Source of the DNA: Ruminiclostridium sp.
Lineage (GTDB): Bacteria > Bacillota > Clostridia > Oscillospirales > Ruminococcaceae
DNA length: 33,816 nt
Assembly: GCA_017941355.1 (NCBI GenBank)
Contig: JAGAWN010000165.1
Coordinates: 1-33,816, forward strand
Direction: 5' to 3'
Shown here piece by piece: positions 26,184 to 33,659 of this stretch. Made by a program: the position numbers and the translations under genes. Position 1 is the first letter of the stretch. Each line of letters starts with the position of its first letter. Under the pieces are notes generated by a model. It worked only from the letters and a program-made list of their open reading frames with translations. It made no database searches and was not told where the DNA came from.

Positions 26184-27944
26184 TTACCGCTTTCCGAAAT
26201 AGTTGAGACACATCATTGTAACATCGTCAAAGGGGTCATCGCCGCTGAACATATCCACCTCGTTTTTCAGAGTTTTCAGCAGTTCTTCCGCTGTTTTGTC
26301 CGCGTTCGCGTTGAGGATCTCAAGCATTCTGTCCGTGCCGAAGCGCTTGCCCTCAGCGCTCTTCGCCTCGGGAACTCCGTCCGTGTAAAGGAACAGGCTT
26401 TCTCCCGGTTCCAGCACAGTCTTGGTATCCTCGTAAAGCATATCTTCCATTGCCGCAATCGGAGGATCGTTATCGCCGACGATCAGTTCGTACTGCCCGC
26501 CGGCACGCTTTATCGCCGGGTATTCGTGACCGGCGTTCGAGTATGTGAGTTTGCCGGTGGAGATCTCAAAAACTCCCAGCCACGCCGTAACGAACAGACC
26601 GGAGGCATTGTTCTCGCACAGACGGTTGTTTGCGTATTCAAGCACTCTCGCGGGGCTTCTTCCCATGAGTGCGCGATCCTGTATCAGGGTTTTGGCGATC
26701 ACCATGAACAGCGCGGCGGGGACTCCCTTTCCGGAAACGTCCGCCATAACAAGTCCGATATGGTCGCTGTCTATCTTAAAGTAGTCGTAGAAGTCACCGC
26801 CTACTTCCTTTGCCGGGGTCATGGCTGCATAGAGATCCAGTTCCGGTCGGTCGGGGAACTTCCTCGGCAGCATATCCGCCTGTATCTTCGTGGCAACGTT
26901 CAGATCGGCTCCGGCGCGCACACTCTCGGCAGTCTTTTTCCCGGTCTCCGCGATGCGCACTTCCGCACTCCGCATTGCAGCAGCCGTCTGTCCTGCAAGA
27001 AGCGACAGTTCCCCGCATTTCGGCGCGCACTGCTCCGTCCTGTCGGCAGCAGCCGGATCACCTGTCTGCGCGTATTCTCCCACGCACCCGCGGAGGGCGT
27101 TCAGCTTCCGGAGAATGCTGCGCTCCACATAGACCGGAAATGCGGCAGCACACAGAATAAGCGCCGCAAGCACCGCTATCATCGGCATCAGAGCCTCGCC
27201 GCCCTGTTTTATGTATGACATCGCGACTATCACGCCGTAAACTCCATTGCCGCCGGTGACCGGGACAGGCTCGGATACCGGCGTGAAGCTTATGACGGTA
27301 TTTCCGTCATTCACGATCCTGTGTTCATGATTATGGTATGAATCGCTGAACGCTGCGCCGATCTCACTTTTCTCGTTCGTCATATCCGAGAACGCGCGGT
27401 CGTTGCCGAAAGGGCTGAACAGACTTCCGCCCATGAACATGATCCCGTTCCCGCCGCTTTTCAGCGGAAGCGCGAAGCATACCCTGCCGGTGCCTAAAGT
27501 TTCGTTTGCGTCGTCGAAGATAACAGACCACTTCTCGTAAACATACGCGAGGTACTTTATCTTCACGTCACCGGAGAGTTCATCGAACTTCAGATCACGT
27601 CCGAACACCATACCGGGGTACTGCTGCTCAAAAAGCACGCGAAATTCCCGCTCCGCGTCCTCGTAGGATTCGAAGCCCTTCGGGAGCTTGTCGGCGAGAC
27701 TCGCGGTATTGTCGGAGTAAAACCCGGCGCAGGCTGCGATATCGTCCGTGCTGTGCTGCATAAGGTATGAAATGTGCTCCCCTACATTACGCACATTATC
27801 GGCGGTGCGTGCGCGGTCTGCGTTCTTCTGCACCGCGAACGCAGTGATACAGCCGGCTGCGGCAGTCACAACCGATATTATTAAAGATATCACTGCAAAC
27901 CTGAAAAGCAATGAATGTGTTTTCTTCATATTTCTGAATCCCAT
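26184..27944 (-). CDS. Membrane PP2C-type (SpoIIE/RsbU-like) serine phosphatase
   Basis: Probable signal-transducing phosphatase acting on an anti-sigma-factor antagonist or a similar phosphoprotein. 586 residues: membrane helix near 14-34, an extracytoplasmic sensor region to about 240, a second helix near 250-270, a linker, then the PP2C/SpoIIE domain (about 350-586). Metal-ligand motifs are intact: KEVGGDFYDYF, VMADVSGKGVPAALFM, YTDGVPEAKSAEG and DPFDDVTMM. The frame starts at 27944, but ATG 27929 (MKKTHSLLFRF) has GGGA nine bases upstream and may be the true start. No STAS or anti-sigma gene is adjacent, so its substrate is elsewhere. The signal is unknown. Confidence 0.9.
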   Translation of the reverse strand: MGFRNMKKTHSLLFRFAVISLIISVVTAAAGCITAFAVQKNADRARTADNVRNVGEHISYLMQHSTDDIAACAGFYSDNTASLADKLPKGFESYEDAEREFRVLFEQQYPGMVFGRDLKFDELSGDVKIKYLAYVYEKWSVIFDDANETLGTGRVCFALPLKSGGNGIMFMGGSLFSPFGNDRAFSDMTNEKSEIGAAFSDSYHNHEHRIVNDGNTVISFTPVSEPVPVTGGNGVYGVIVAMSYIKQGGEALMPMIAVLAALILCAAAFPVYVERSILRKLNALRGCVGEYAQTGDPAAADRTEQCAPKCGELSLLAGQTAAAMRSAEVRIAETGKKTAESVRAGADLNVATKIQADMLPRKFPDRPELDLYAAMTPAKEVGGDFYDYFKIDSDHIGLVMADVSGKGVPAALFMVIAKTLIQDRALMGRSPARVLEYANNRLCENNASGLFVTAWLGVFEISTGKLTYSNAGHEYPAIKRAGGQYELIVGDNDPPIAAMEDMLYEDTKTVLEPGESLFLYTDGVPEAKSAEGKRFGTDRMLEILNANADKTAEELLKTLKNEVDMFSGDDPFDDVTMMCLNYFGKR

Positions 27945-28012
27945 TTCTCATTTATGCAAAAACATTGTTGACAAAATGTGCCTCCGAAACCGTTCCCAAA
28001 AGAAACACTAAA

Positions 28013-28043
28013 GCAGTACAACACACGAACCGTGCTGTACTGC
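28013..28043 (-). promoter_or_regulatory. Hairpin or operator at the 5' end of the phosphatase transcript
   Basis: On the minus strand GCAGTACAGCACG pairs with TGTGTTGTACTGC (G-T wobbles only) across a five-base loop, beginning at the predicted +1. A T-rich stretch follows. It may be a palindromic operator, a 5' stabilising stem or an attenuator. Confidence 0.55.
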
Positions 28044-28046
28044 CTT

Positions 28047-28075
28047 ATTATATCATATTCCGCGCATAAAATCAA
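28047..28075 (-). promoter_or_regulatory. Promoter of the SpoIIE-type phosphatase gene
   Basis: Minus-strand TTGATT (28070-28075), 17-base spacer and TATAAT (28047-28052), giving a leader of about 95-110 bases. Confidence 0.72.
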
Positions 28076-28131
28076 GTGTCAATGCACATTTCCGGGCTGT
28101 GCGGCGATCTGTGAGAACCGTCCCGCCGCTG

Positions 28132-29133
28132 TCACTTTGCAAGCACCGACTCTATCTCCTCAAGCTCGCTTTCCGTGAAATCAAGCCTGTCCAGCGCACT
28201 CACATTATCCTGTATCTGCGAGGGCTTGCTCGCGCCAACCAGCACAGTCGCTACCGCTTCGTTGTGCAGCAGCCACGCTATCGCCATCTGCGAAAGCTTC
28301 TGACCGCGGCGCTGCGCGAGCTCATTCAGCGCTCTGAGCTTTGCCAGCATCTTTTCGTCAAGCTGCTGCGCTATCCATGTATTTCCCCTGCCTATGCGGG
28401 AATCCTCCGGGATACCGTTGAGGTAGCGATCTGTGAGGAATCCCTGATACAGCGGTGAGAAAACCGCAAGTCCCACGCCGTTTTCCTTGCAGTAACGGTC
28501 AAGTCCGTCATTCTCCACCCAGCGGTTGAGCATGGAATATGACGGCTGATTCACAACAAACGGGGTTTTCAGTTCTTTGAAGATCTTCATTATCTCTGCC
28601 GTCTGAGCCGCGTTATAATTTGATATCCCCACATACAGAGCCTTGCCCTGCCTTACGATATGATCCAGAGCAACAGCAGTCTCCTCGGCAGGCGTATCGG
28701 GATCGTAAACGTGATGATAGAAGATATCCACATAGTCAAGTCCCATGCGTTTGAGACTCTGATCGAGTGACGAGATAAGGTACTTGCGGCTGCCGTTCCT
28801 GTCGCCGTAGGGACCGTCCCACATCTCATACCCGGCTTTCGTGGAGATGCACAGTTCGTCGCGGTAACGTCCGAGTCCGTGTTCAAGCACCTTTCCGAAA
28901 TTCTCCTCAGCCGAGCCGTTGTAAGGGTGACCGTAGTTGTTTGCGAGATCGAAGTGGGTAATACCGAGATCGAACGCGGTTCGGCACATCGTCTCGACGT
29001 TTGCGAAGTCCGAGCCTGCCCCGAAATTCTGCCACAGTCCCAGCGAGATCGCCGGCAGTTTCAGTCCGCTGTTCCCGCAGCGGCGGTATTTCATCTTTGA
29101 GTATCTTTCTTCATTCGGTGTGTATGTGTTCAT
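28132..29133 (-). CDS. yghZ: Aldo-keto reductase, YghZ/L-glyceraldehyde-3-phosphate reductase family
   Basis: NADPH-dependent reduction of small aldehydes such as L-glyceraldehyde 3-phosphate or methylglyoxal (cytoplasm). 333 residues. The N-terminus ERYSKMKYRRCGNSGLKLPA and the loop FDLANNYGHPYNGSAEENFG identify the AKR14/YghZ group. The catalytic tetrad is Asp62, Tyr67, Lys99 (STKAG) and His141 (FYHHVYD). The C-terminal cofactor loop LVGASKPSQIQDNV is present. ATG 29133 follows GGAGG. It has its own promoter and is divergent from the fumarate reductase operon. Confidence 0.93.
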   Translation of the reverse strand: MNTYTPNEERYSKMKYRRCGNSGLKLPAISLGLWQNFGAGSDFANVETMCRTAFDLGITHFDLANNYGHPYNGSAEENFGKVLEHGLGRYRDELCISTKAGYEMWDGPYGDRNGSRKYLISSLDQSLKRMGLDYVDIFYHHVYDPDTPAEETAVALDHIVRQGKALYVGISNYNAAQTAEIMKIFKELKTPFVVNQPSYSMLNRWVENDGLDRYCKENGVGLAVFSPLYQGFLTDRYLNGIPEDSRIGRGNTWIAQQLDEKMLAKLRALNELAQRRGQKLSQMAIAWLLHNEAVATVLVGASKPSQIQDNVSALDRLDFTESELEEIESVLAK

Positions 29134-29171
29134 GCTGACCTCCCGTTATATCTCCCGTATTCCATAAAAAA

Positions 29172-29200
29172 AGTATATCATGACATTGTTGATTTGTCAA
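29172..29200 (-). promoter_or_regulatory. Promoter of the aldo-keto reductase gene
   Basis: Minus-strand TTGACA (29195-29200), 17-base spacer and TATACT (29172-29177). Confidence 0.78.
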
Positions 29201-29267
29201 TACAAACATTCCGCGTTCCGCCATTCCTGTCGTTTGCAGAAAAAATAGATCAGTGTCACATCTACAA

Positions 29268-29296
29268 TTGATTTTTTCCGCAAGCAGTGGTATAAT
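29268..29296 (+). promoter_or_regulatory. Promoter of the fumarate reductase operon
   Basis: TTGATT (29268-29273), 17-base spacer and TATAAT (29291-29296), about 30 bases before the flavoprotein start. Confidence 0.78.
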
Positions 29297-29326
29297 GGAA
29301 ATATATACACAGAAAGCAGGTGCAGA

Positions 29327-30931
29327 ATGGGCAGGATAAACATAATCGGAGCCGGGCTGAGCGGTCTGTCTGCGGCGCTGACGCTGGCGGAAGCCGGTAT
29401 CGGCAGCAGACTCATTTCCCTGCAGCGTTCGGAGCGTTCGCAGTCAGTGCTTGCCGAGGGCGGAATAAACGCAGCGCTTGACACGATGGGCGAAAACGAC
29501 ACCGCTGCGGAACACTTTGCGGACACCATGAAAGGCGGGGTATATCTCGCGGATCCGAACGCGGTCGACGGACTTACAAGAAACGCTCCCGCCGTCGTAA
29601 CACGCATGGCACAGCTCGGAGTCCCTTTCAACCGAACATCGCAGAACGGCATAATGCAGCGCAGCTTCGGCGGGCAGAAGAAAAAACGCACGGCATACGC
29701 GAAAAGCAGTACCGGGAAAATGCTGATGACCGCGCTTATCGACGAGGTTCGCAGATACGAGGTGACCGGGCTGATACAGAGATACCCGCATCACGAGTTT
29801 ATCAGGCTGCTCACAGACGGCGGGAGATGTACGGGAGTACGGATCCGCGATACCGGCACCGGGCTGTGTGCGGATCTTGACGGTGCGGTAATAGCCGCAA
29901 GCGGCGGAATGAACGGAATGTTCCCCGGACGCACAACGGGAACGACTATGAACGGCGGAGATGTGACAGCCGGACTTTTTGCGCAGGGAGTTCTGCTCGG
30001 GAACCCCGAAATGATGCAGTATCACCCGACCACGATCGGCATACCCGGAAAACGCTGTCTCATCAGTGAAGCGGCACGCGGAGAAGGCGGCAGACTGTAC
30101 ATAATGAAAAACTCCGGCGAACGCTCCTATTTTATGGAGGAAAAGTACCCGGAACTCGGCAACTTAATGCCCCGGGACGTGGTGGCACGCGAGATGTTCT
30201 TTGTCCGCAGAAGCGGCGATACCGAGGGCGAAGTGATGCTGGACATGACCGCGCTGCCGGAGGACACATGGAAGAACAGGCTCAGCGATCTGCGCGAGGA
30301 AATAATCCGCTATCTCGGCACCGACCCGAAAAAGTCGCCGATCCCGGTGCATGAGGGGATCCACTACTTCATGGGCGGCATTGACGTGAATGAACGGCAC
30401 TGCACCAACATTCCCGGGCTTTACGCGGGCGGTGAATGCTGCTCGCAGTACCACGGCGCGAACCGTCTCGGCGGAAACTCCCTGCTCGGTGCGATCTACG
30501 GCGGAAAAACAGCCGCACAGACAGCGGCAGCCGCATTTACCGACTGTCCGGACAGAGAGCCGATATTCACGGAAATGACTGATCCGCTGCTGGAAGAAGC
30601 CCGCGCCGACTTCAGCGAAAGGCTTGCGGTCATACTCTCCGGCGGGCTTGGGATCGTGCGAAGTGAGAAAACGCTCACTGACGCGGTATCGGCTGCAAAA
30701 GCCATGGACCTCGCAAACGAGCGGGAGAAAAACCGCCTTGCTCTCGGACTTGCAATGCTCATCGGCGCTCTGGAGCGCAGAGAAAGCCGCGGTGCGCACT
30801 ACCGCGAGGATTATCCCGAAGCAAGCGAGGATTACAGAAAAACAACCGTTGCGCAGAACTGCGGCGGCGAGATACGCATATCATTCAGGGATATCCCGGA
30901 AAGGAGGACCGACCGTGAAGATAACGCTTGA
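29327..30931 (+). CDS. frdA: Fumarate reductase/succinate dehydrogenase flavoprotein subunit
   Basis: FAD subunit that interconverts fumarate and succinate, in this anaerobe probably as fumarate reductase. 534 residues, shorter than the usual 570-600. The dinucleotide-binding motif IIGAGLSGLSAALTLAEAG opens the protein. Active-site residues are present: His233 (QYHPT), RGEGG, Arg288 (RDVVAR), His346 (HYFMGG) and Arg380 (GANRLGGNS). The C-terminal ESRGAHYREDYPE block is typical. The histidine that covalently binds FAD (RSHTV in E. coli SdhA) is replaced by Gln39 in RSQSVLAEGG, so the flavin is probably non-covalent. L-aspartate oxidase is a near relative, but the following iron-sulfur subunit argues against it. 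It overlaps that gene by 17 bases. Confidence 0.9.
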   Translation: MGRINIIGAGLSGLSAALTLAEAGIGSRLISLQRSERSQSVLAEGGINAALDTMGENDTAAEHFADTMKGGVYLADPNAVDGLTRNAPAVVTRMAQLGVPFNRTSQNGIMQRSFGGQKKKRTAYAKSSTGKMLMTALIDEVRRYEVTGLIQRYPHHEFIRLLTDGGRCTGVRIRDTGTGLCADLDGAVIAASGGMNGMFPGRTTGTTMNGGDVTAGLFAQGVLLGNPEMMQYHPTTIGIPGKRCLISEAARGEGGRLYIMKNSGERSYFMEEKYPELGNLMPRDVVAREMFFVRRSGDTEGEVMLDMTALPEDTWKNRLSDLREEIIRYLGTDPKKSPIPVHEGIHYFMGGIDVNERHCTNIPGLYAGGECCSQYHGANRLGGNSLLGAIYGGKTAAQTAAAAFTDCPDREPIFTEMTDPLLEEARADFSERLAVILSGGLGIVRSEKTLTDAVSAAKAMDLANEREKNRLALGLAMLIGALERRESRGAHYREDYPEASEDYRKTTVAQNCGGEIRISFRDIPERRTDREDNA

Positions 30932-31640
30932 CATAACCCGCCGCGAAAGTCCGGACGCCGAACCGTATATTCTCAGTGCCGCTTTTGAGACCGTTACCGG
31001 CAGCGAGACTGCGGCATACGCCCTCACATCGCTCAACGCCGATCCGGAGCGCAGGGACGTGAACGGAAAGCCGTTTCCGCCGATACGCTGGGAGAGCAGC
31101 TGCCTGCAGAAGAAGTGCGGAGCCTGCGCAATGGTCATCTGCGGAAAGCCCATGCTTGCCTGCGACGCGCGGCTCGAAGCCGTTGCGCGCGGCGGCAGGG
31201 TCACGCTGGAGCCGCTGAAAAAGTTTCCGGTCATAGCCGATCTTGCGGTTGACCGCGAGCCGATGTTCGCCGCGCTTGCGGAGATGAAACAATGGCTCGA
31301 AGAGCACGGCGAAGTCCGCCCGAAAGAAACAGACCGGGCATTTGACGCGTCCAAATGCCTGCAATGCGGCTGCTGCCTTGAAGTCTGCCCGAACTTCTGC
31401 ACCGGCTCCGCGTTCTACGGCACCGCAGCCGCAGTTCCCGCTTCAAGGCTCATGGCGGTCACAAATGACGCGGAACGCGCCGCACTCTACCGTAAGCACG
31501 TCTATAACGGCTGCGGAAAATCCCTCGCCTGCCGCAATATCTGTCCCGCCGGAATAGATATCGACAGTCTGCTTGTAAACTCAAACGCCGCCGCTGTCTG
31601 GAAACGGCGCCGAAAAGGAGGAAATCCATGGACATTATAG
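30915..31640 (+). CDS. frdB: Fumarate reductase/succinate dehydrogenase iron-sulfur subunit
   Basis: Electron-transfer partner of the flavoprotein. The GTG at 30915 is chosen because AAGGAGG lies seven bases upstream; an open frame further left is inside the preceding gene. 241 residues. The N-terminal ferredoxin domain ligates a [2Fe-2S] cluster with Cys63, Cys68, Cys71 and Cys83. The C-terminal domain has CLQCGCCLEVCP (148-159) and CGKSLACRNICP (200-211), matching the [4Fe-4S] and [3Fe-4S] sites of SdhB/FrdB. No cytochrome b or membrane-anchor gene of the usual kind follows; the next gene overlaps by 13 bases and encodes an unrelated zinc-ribbon membrane protein. Confidence 0.92.
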   Translation: MKITLDITRRESPDAEPYILSAAFETVTGSETAAYALTSLNADPERRDVNGKPFPPIRWESSCLQKKCGACAMVICGKPMLACDARLEAVARGGRVTLEPLKKFPVIADLAVDREPMFAALAEMKQWLEEHGEVRPKETDRAFDASKCLQCGCCLEVCPNFCTGSAFYGTAAAVPASRLMAVTNDAERAALYRKHVYNGCGKSLACRNICPAGIDIDSLLVNSNAAAVWKRRRKGGNPWTL

Positions 31641-32224
31641 GAAATCTCAACTGCCGCAACTGCGGAGCGCCCGTAACATCGGAGATCTGTCCGTACTGCG
31701 GCAGCAAGACCGGGCTCACCACCGAGACCGCAGATATGGAATACCCGGTCATCGAGTGCAAAGAAGCGAATATCGGCTTTTGGACAACGGTGTTCCCGCT
31801 GGCTTTCGCGCTCGGATTCGGTTTTTTCGGATTTGCTTTCCCGATCATGATGAGCAGCAGCGCAGACGATCCCGCGGGAGCGCCGCAGCCTTGGTTCATC
31901 TACCTGTTCTGTCTGCCTTTTGCGGCAGTGGGCATCGGTGCGGCAGTAATCACGATACTTCCGATAATACGCTGGTTCAGACTGAGATCCAGAGGAAAAC
32001 ACATAACCGCGACAGTTTACGGTTATGTGAACGATAACGTCCTTATCAACGGCCGCCCCGCGCAGGTAGTGAAGCTTCTCGCGGAAACCCCTGTCGGCAG
32101 GCGCTTCCTTATGTATCAGCTGGGCGGCACACAAAAGCCTTACGGCATAAATACCGAACTTGATCTGCTTGTCTATAAGGACTATTTCATGATCGTAAAG
32201 AAAAAGGAACATATCAACTGGTAG
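31628..32224 (+). CDS. Zinc-ribbon membrane protein of unknown function
   Basis: A 198-residue protein with an N-terminal zinc ribbon (CRNCGAPV, CPYCGSKTG, residues 9-27) and two hydrophobic helices (about 48-75 and 88-113). A short basic RWFRLRSRGK and a cytoplasmic beta-rich domain follow. AGGAGG lies six bases before the ATG, and the start overlaps frdB, so it is translated from the same mRNA. I do not recognise a specific family beyond the zinc ribbon. It lacks the paired helix histidines of heme-b anchors. A role in tethering or assembling the reductase is possible only by position. Confidence 0.8.
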   Translation: MDIIGNLNCRNCGAPVTSEICPYCGSKTGLTTETADMEYPVIECKEANIGFWTTVFPLAFALGFGFFGFAFPIMMSSSADDPAGAPQPWFIYLFCLPFAAVGIGAAVITILPIIRWFRLRSRGKHITATVYGYVNDNVLINGRPAQVVKLLAETPVGRRFLMYQLGGTQKPYGINTELDLLVYKDYFMIVKKKEHINW

Positions 32225-32269
32225 CGCGGATCTCCGGATAACGGAAACATGATAACGTATATGCAAAAC

Positions 32270-32301
32270 ACCCCTGTCCGGTAATAACACCGGGCAGGGG
32301 T
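32270..32301. terminator. Bidirectional terminator between the frd operon and flavodoxin
   Basis: ACCCCTGTCCGG pairs with CCGGGCAGGGGT (one G-T) across an eight-base loop. T-rich tracts follow on both strands, between convergent stop codons. Confidence 0.85.
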
Positions 32302-32340
32302 ATTTGTCAACAGCCAAGCCGACAGCGGGACGTTTCCCCG

Positions 32341-32745
32341 TCACACAAGGGCTTTGCCGAGTTCTTTGCACTTGGCAAGGATATCGTCGGACGGTTCGAG
32401 GTTCGAGATTATACCCGCGTCATTGACAAGAACGGCGCCTGCTGCCTTTACTCTGTCCTCCCATGTTCTCATCCACTGTCCGTCGCCCCAGTCGTAAGAG
32501 CCGAAGAGTGCGATCTTCTTACCGCTTATCTTGCTCTCGATGCCGGCAAAGAAAGGCTCAAATTCGCTTTCTTCAAGCACCTCGTCGCCCATTGCGGGGC
32601 TGCCGAGAGCAAGCGCGTCGTAGCTCGCAACATCTCCCTTGAAATCGGAAACGCTGACTGCTTCAACTCCCGCGCCCTCCGCTACTGCCTTTGCCATAGC
32701 CTCTGTGTTGCCTGTGCCGCTCCAGTAAATAACTGCTGCTGCCAT
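32341..32745 (-). CDS. Flavodoxin
   Basis: Small FMN electron carrier (134 residues) that can replace ferredoxin when iron is scarce. The FMN phosphate loop is IYWSGTGNTEAMA at the N-terminus. ALGSPAMGDE and FGSYDWGDGQWM supply the isoalloxazine-side loops. ATG 32745 is chosen because AGGAGGA is five bases upstream and the FMN loop must begin near the N-terminus; the longer frame lies in the preceding gene. It starts ten bases after the DUF3793 stop, whose codon lies in this ribosome site, so the two are co-transcribed and probably coupled. Confidence 0.94.
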   Translation of the reverse strand: MAAAVIYWSGTGNTEAMAKAVAEGAGVEAVSVSDFKGDVASYDALALGSPAMGDEVLEESEFEPFFAGIESKISGKKIALFGSYDWGDGQWMRTWEDRVKAAGAVLVNDAGIISNLEPSDDILAKCKELGKALV

Positions 32746-32755
32746 AATGTTCCTC

Positions 32756-33328
32756 CTATGATATCCTGAGGGCGCGGTAGATATCGCAGCCCTCATTTAA
32801 TTTATCGCACAGAAATTTTCTGCACTTTTCGTAATTTGCGAACGTGCGCCGCGCACGTTCCTCCGAACCGTAAACTTTCCAGCACCCGCAAAGCTTGTAG
32901 TTCTCGCCGTTGTTCTCTATAAATCCTTTCACGTCCTCGGTAGGATAGTCGAGAAAAAGCCCTATCTCATGCGGGAAACCGTTTCCCTGCGACATTCTGA
33001 CGGACAGAGTTTCAAGCATGGATTCAAGCCCGCCGTTCACGTCGTAGCCCTCTGCGGACAGCATTTTTCGGGTTTCCGGTTCCGCCAGCCTTGCCGCAAG
33101 CTTTTTTTCGTTATACACGAGCATGACCCGTCTTGTGGTGCAGCGGCTGACTTCGCGTATTTTCAGTCCCTTTTCGCGGGCGCGCAGATTGAAAAGTTTC
33201 AGGTGCGCACCGAGATCAAATTCCGAACAGGACAGGGATATGAGACTTGCACACTTTATCCCCATAAGCGTCGGTGCTGTATGAAACGCCAGCTTTCTGC
33301 CGAAGCGGCGGTATTCTTCTCTTGACAT
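32756..33328 (-). CDS. DUF3793 family protein
   Basis: A 190-residue protein of the DUF3793 family, function unknown. Visible marks are HTAPTLMGIKCASLISLS near the N-terminus, RRVMLVYNEKKL in the middle, HEIGLFLDYPTEDVKGFI and CGCWKVYGSEERARRTFANY. No signal peptide or membrane helix is seen. In Clostridia this family is commonly found beside flavodoxin and ferrous-iron transport genes (general knowledge). Here it leads a two-gene operon with flavodoxin. ATG 33328 follows GGAGG at ten bases. The promoter carries two copies of the operator also found at DUF2325, consistent with control by iron or redox state. Confidence 0.88.
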   Translation of the reverse strand: MSREEYRRFGRKLAFHTAPTLMGIKCASLISLSCSEFDLGAHLKLFNLRAREKGLKIREVSRCTTRRVMLVYNEKKLAARLAEPETRKMLSAEGYDVNGGLESMLETLSVRMSQGNGFPHEIGLFLDYPTEDVKGFIENNGENYKLCGCWKVYGSEERARRTFANYEKCRKFLCDKLNEGCDIYRALRIS

Positions 33329-33360
33329 TTACAGTTTTCCTCCGTAACTGCCGGATATTG

Positions 33361-33376
33361 GTAAGCATTTGCTAAC
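33361..33376. promoter_or_regulatory. Operator 2 of the DUF3793-flavodoxin promoter
   Basis: On the minus strand GTTAGC-AAAT-GCTTAC, one mismatch from the GTTAGC-N4-GCTAAC palindrome. Its centre is 21 bp (two helical turns) from operator 1. Confidence 0.68.
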
Positions 33377-33381
33377 TTTTG

Positions 33382-33397
33382 GTTAGTCTTAGCTAAC
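33382..33397. promoter_or_regulatory. Operator 1 of the DUF3793-flavodoxin promoter
   Basis: On the minus strand GTTAGC-TAAG-ACTAAC, one mismatch from the palindrome. An extra flanking G/C pair extends it to GGTTAG...CTAACC (33381-33398). It begins eight bases downstream of the -10 box. Confidence 0.68.
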
Positions 33398-33405
33398 CTT
33401 TAAGA

Positions 33406-33434
33406 ATTATAACACATACATTCGTTTTTGTCAA
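33406..33434 (-). promoter_or_regulatory. Consensus promoter of the DUF3793-flavodoxin operon
   Basis: Perfect minus-strand TTGACA (33429-33434), 17-base spacer and perfect TATAAT (33406-33411). Such strength suits a tightly repressed gene. Confidence 0.85.
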
Positions 33435-33512
33435 TAGCTTTTCAAAGAATTTTTCCGACAGCGCACCGCAGCACCGTCACAGCTCTTCTCCCCGGAGGGA
33501 GCGGAGATAAAG

Positions 33513-33548
33513 ATGTACGACCCGTTTGCGGGCAGGATACCCATGTAG
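33513..33548 (+). CDS. Possible 11-codon micro-ORF
   Basis: GGAG lies six bases before an ATG that opens MYDPFAGRIPM and a stop. It is far too short to judge by composition, I recognise no family, and no clear promoter precedes it. A leader peptide, a relic or chance are all possible. Confidence 0.15.
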   Translation: MYDPFAGRIPM

Positions 33549-33576
33549 TATGTGCGTTTTTATGGAATTATGCAAC

Positions 33577-33603
33577 AAAAAGCAGCATCGAAACTGCTTT
33601 TTT
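33577..33603. terminator. Terminator-like hairpin
   Basis: AAAAAGCAG pairs with CTGCTTTTT around an eight-base loop, followed by further T on the plus strand and preceded by A-run symmetry for the minus strand. It could end a minus-strand transcript from beyond the window or a short plus-strand RNA. Confidence 0.6.
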
Positions 33604-33619
33604 ACTGCAAAAATGCCAG

Positions 33620-33648
33620 TTGAAAAACAGAAACGGCAGTGTTATAAT
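33620..33648 (+). promoter_or_regulatory. Strong promoter upstream of the hairpin array
   Basis: TTGAAA (33620-33625), 17-base spacer and perfect TATAAT (33643-33648). The predicted start is near 33655, five bases before the first hairpin. Confidence 0.72.
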
Positions 33649-33659
33649 ATAATGTGACC

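Noticed and set aside
28101-28127. GCGGCG/CGCCGC hairpin after the aldo-keto reductase gene as terminator
   Set aside because: The stem is short, the loop long and no T-run follows on the transcribed strand, so I do not call it.
30624-30914. N-terminal extension of the iron-sulfur subunit
   Set aside because: This part of the frame lies inside the flavoprotein gene; AAGGAGG and GTG at 30915 give a protein matching the family N-terminus.
33428-33652. Plus-strand open frame of 74 codons in the right intergenic region
   Set aside because: It crosses the terminator-like hairpin and the promoter, with no ribosome site or recognisable domain.
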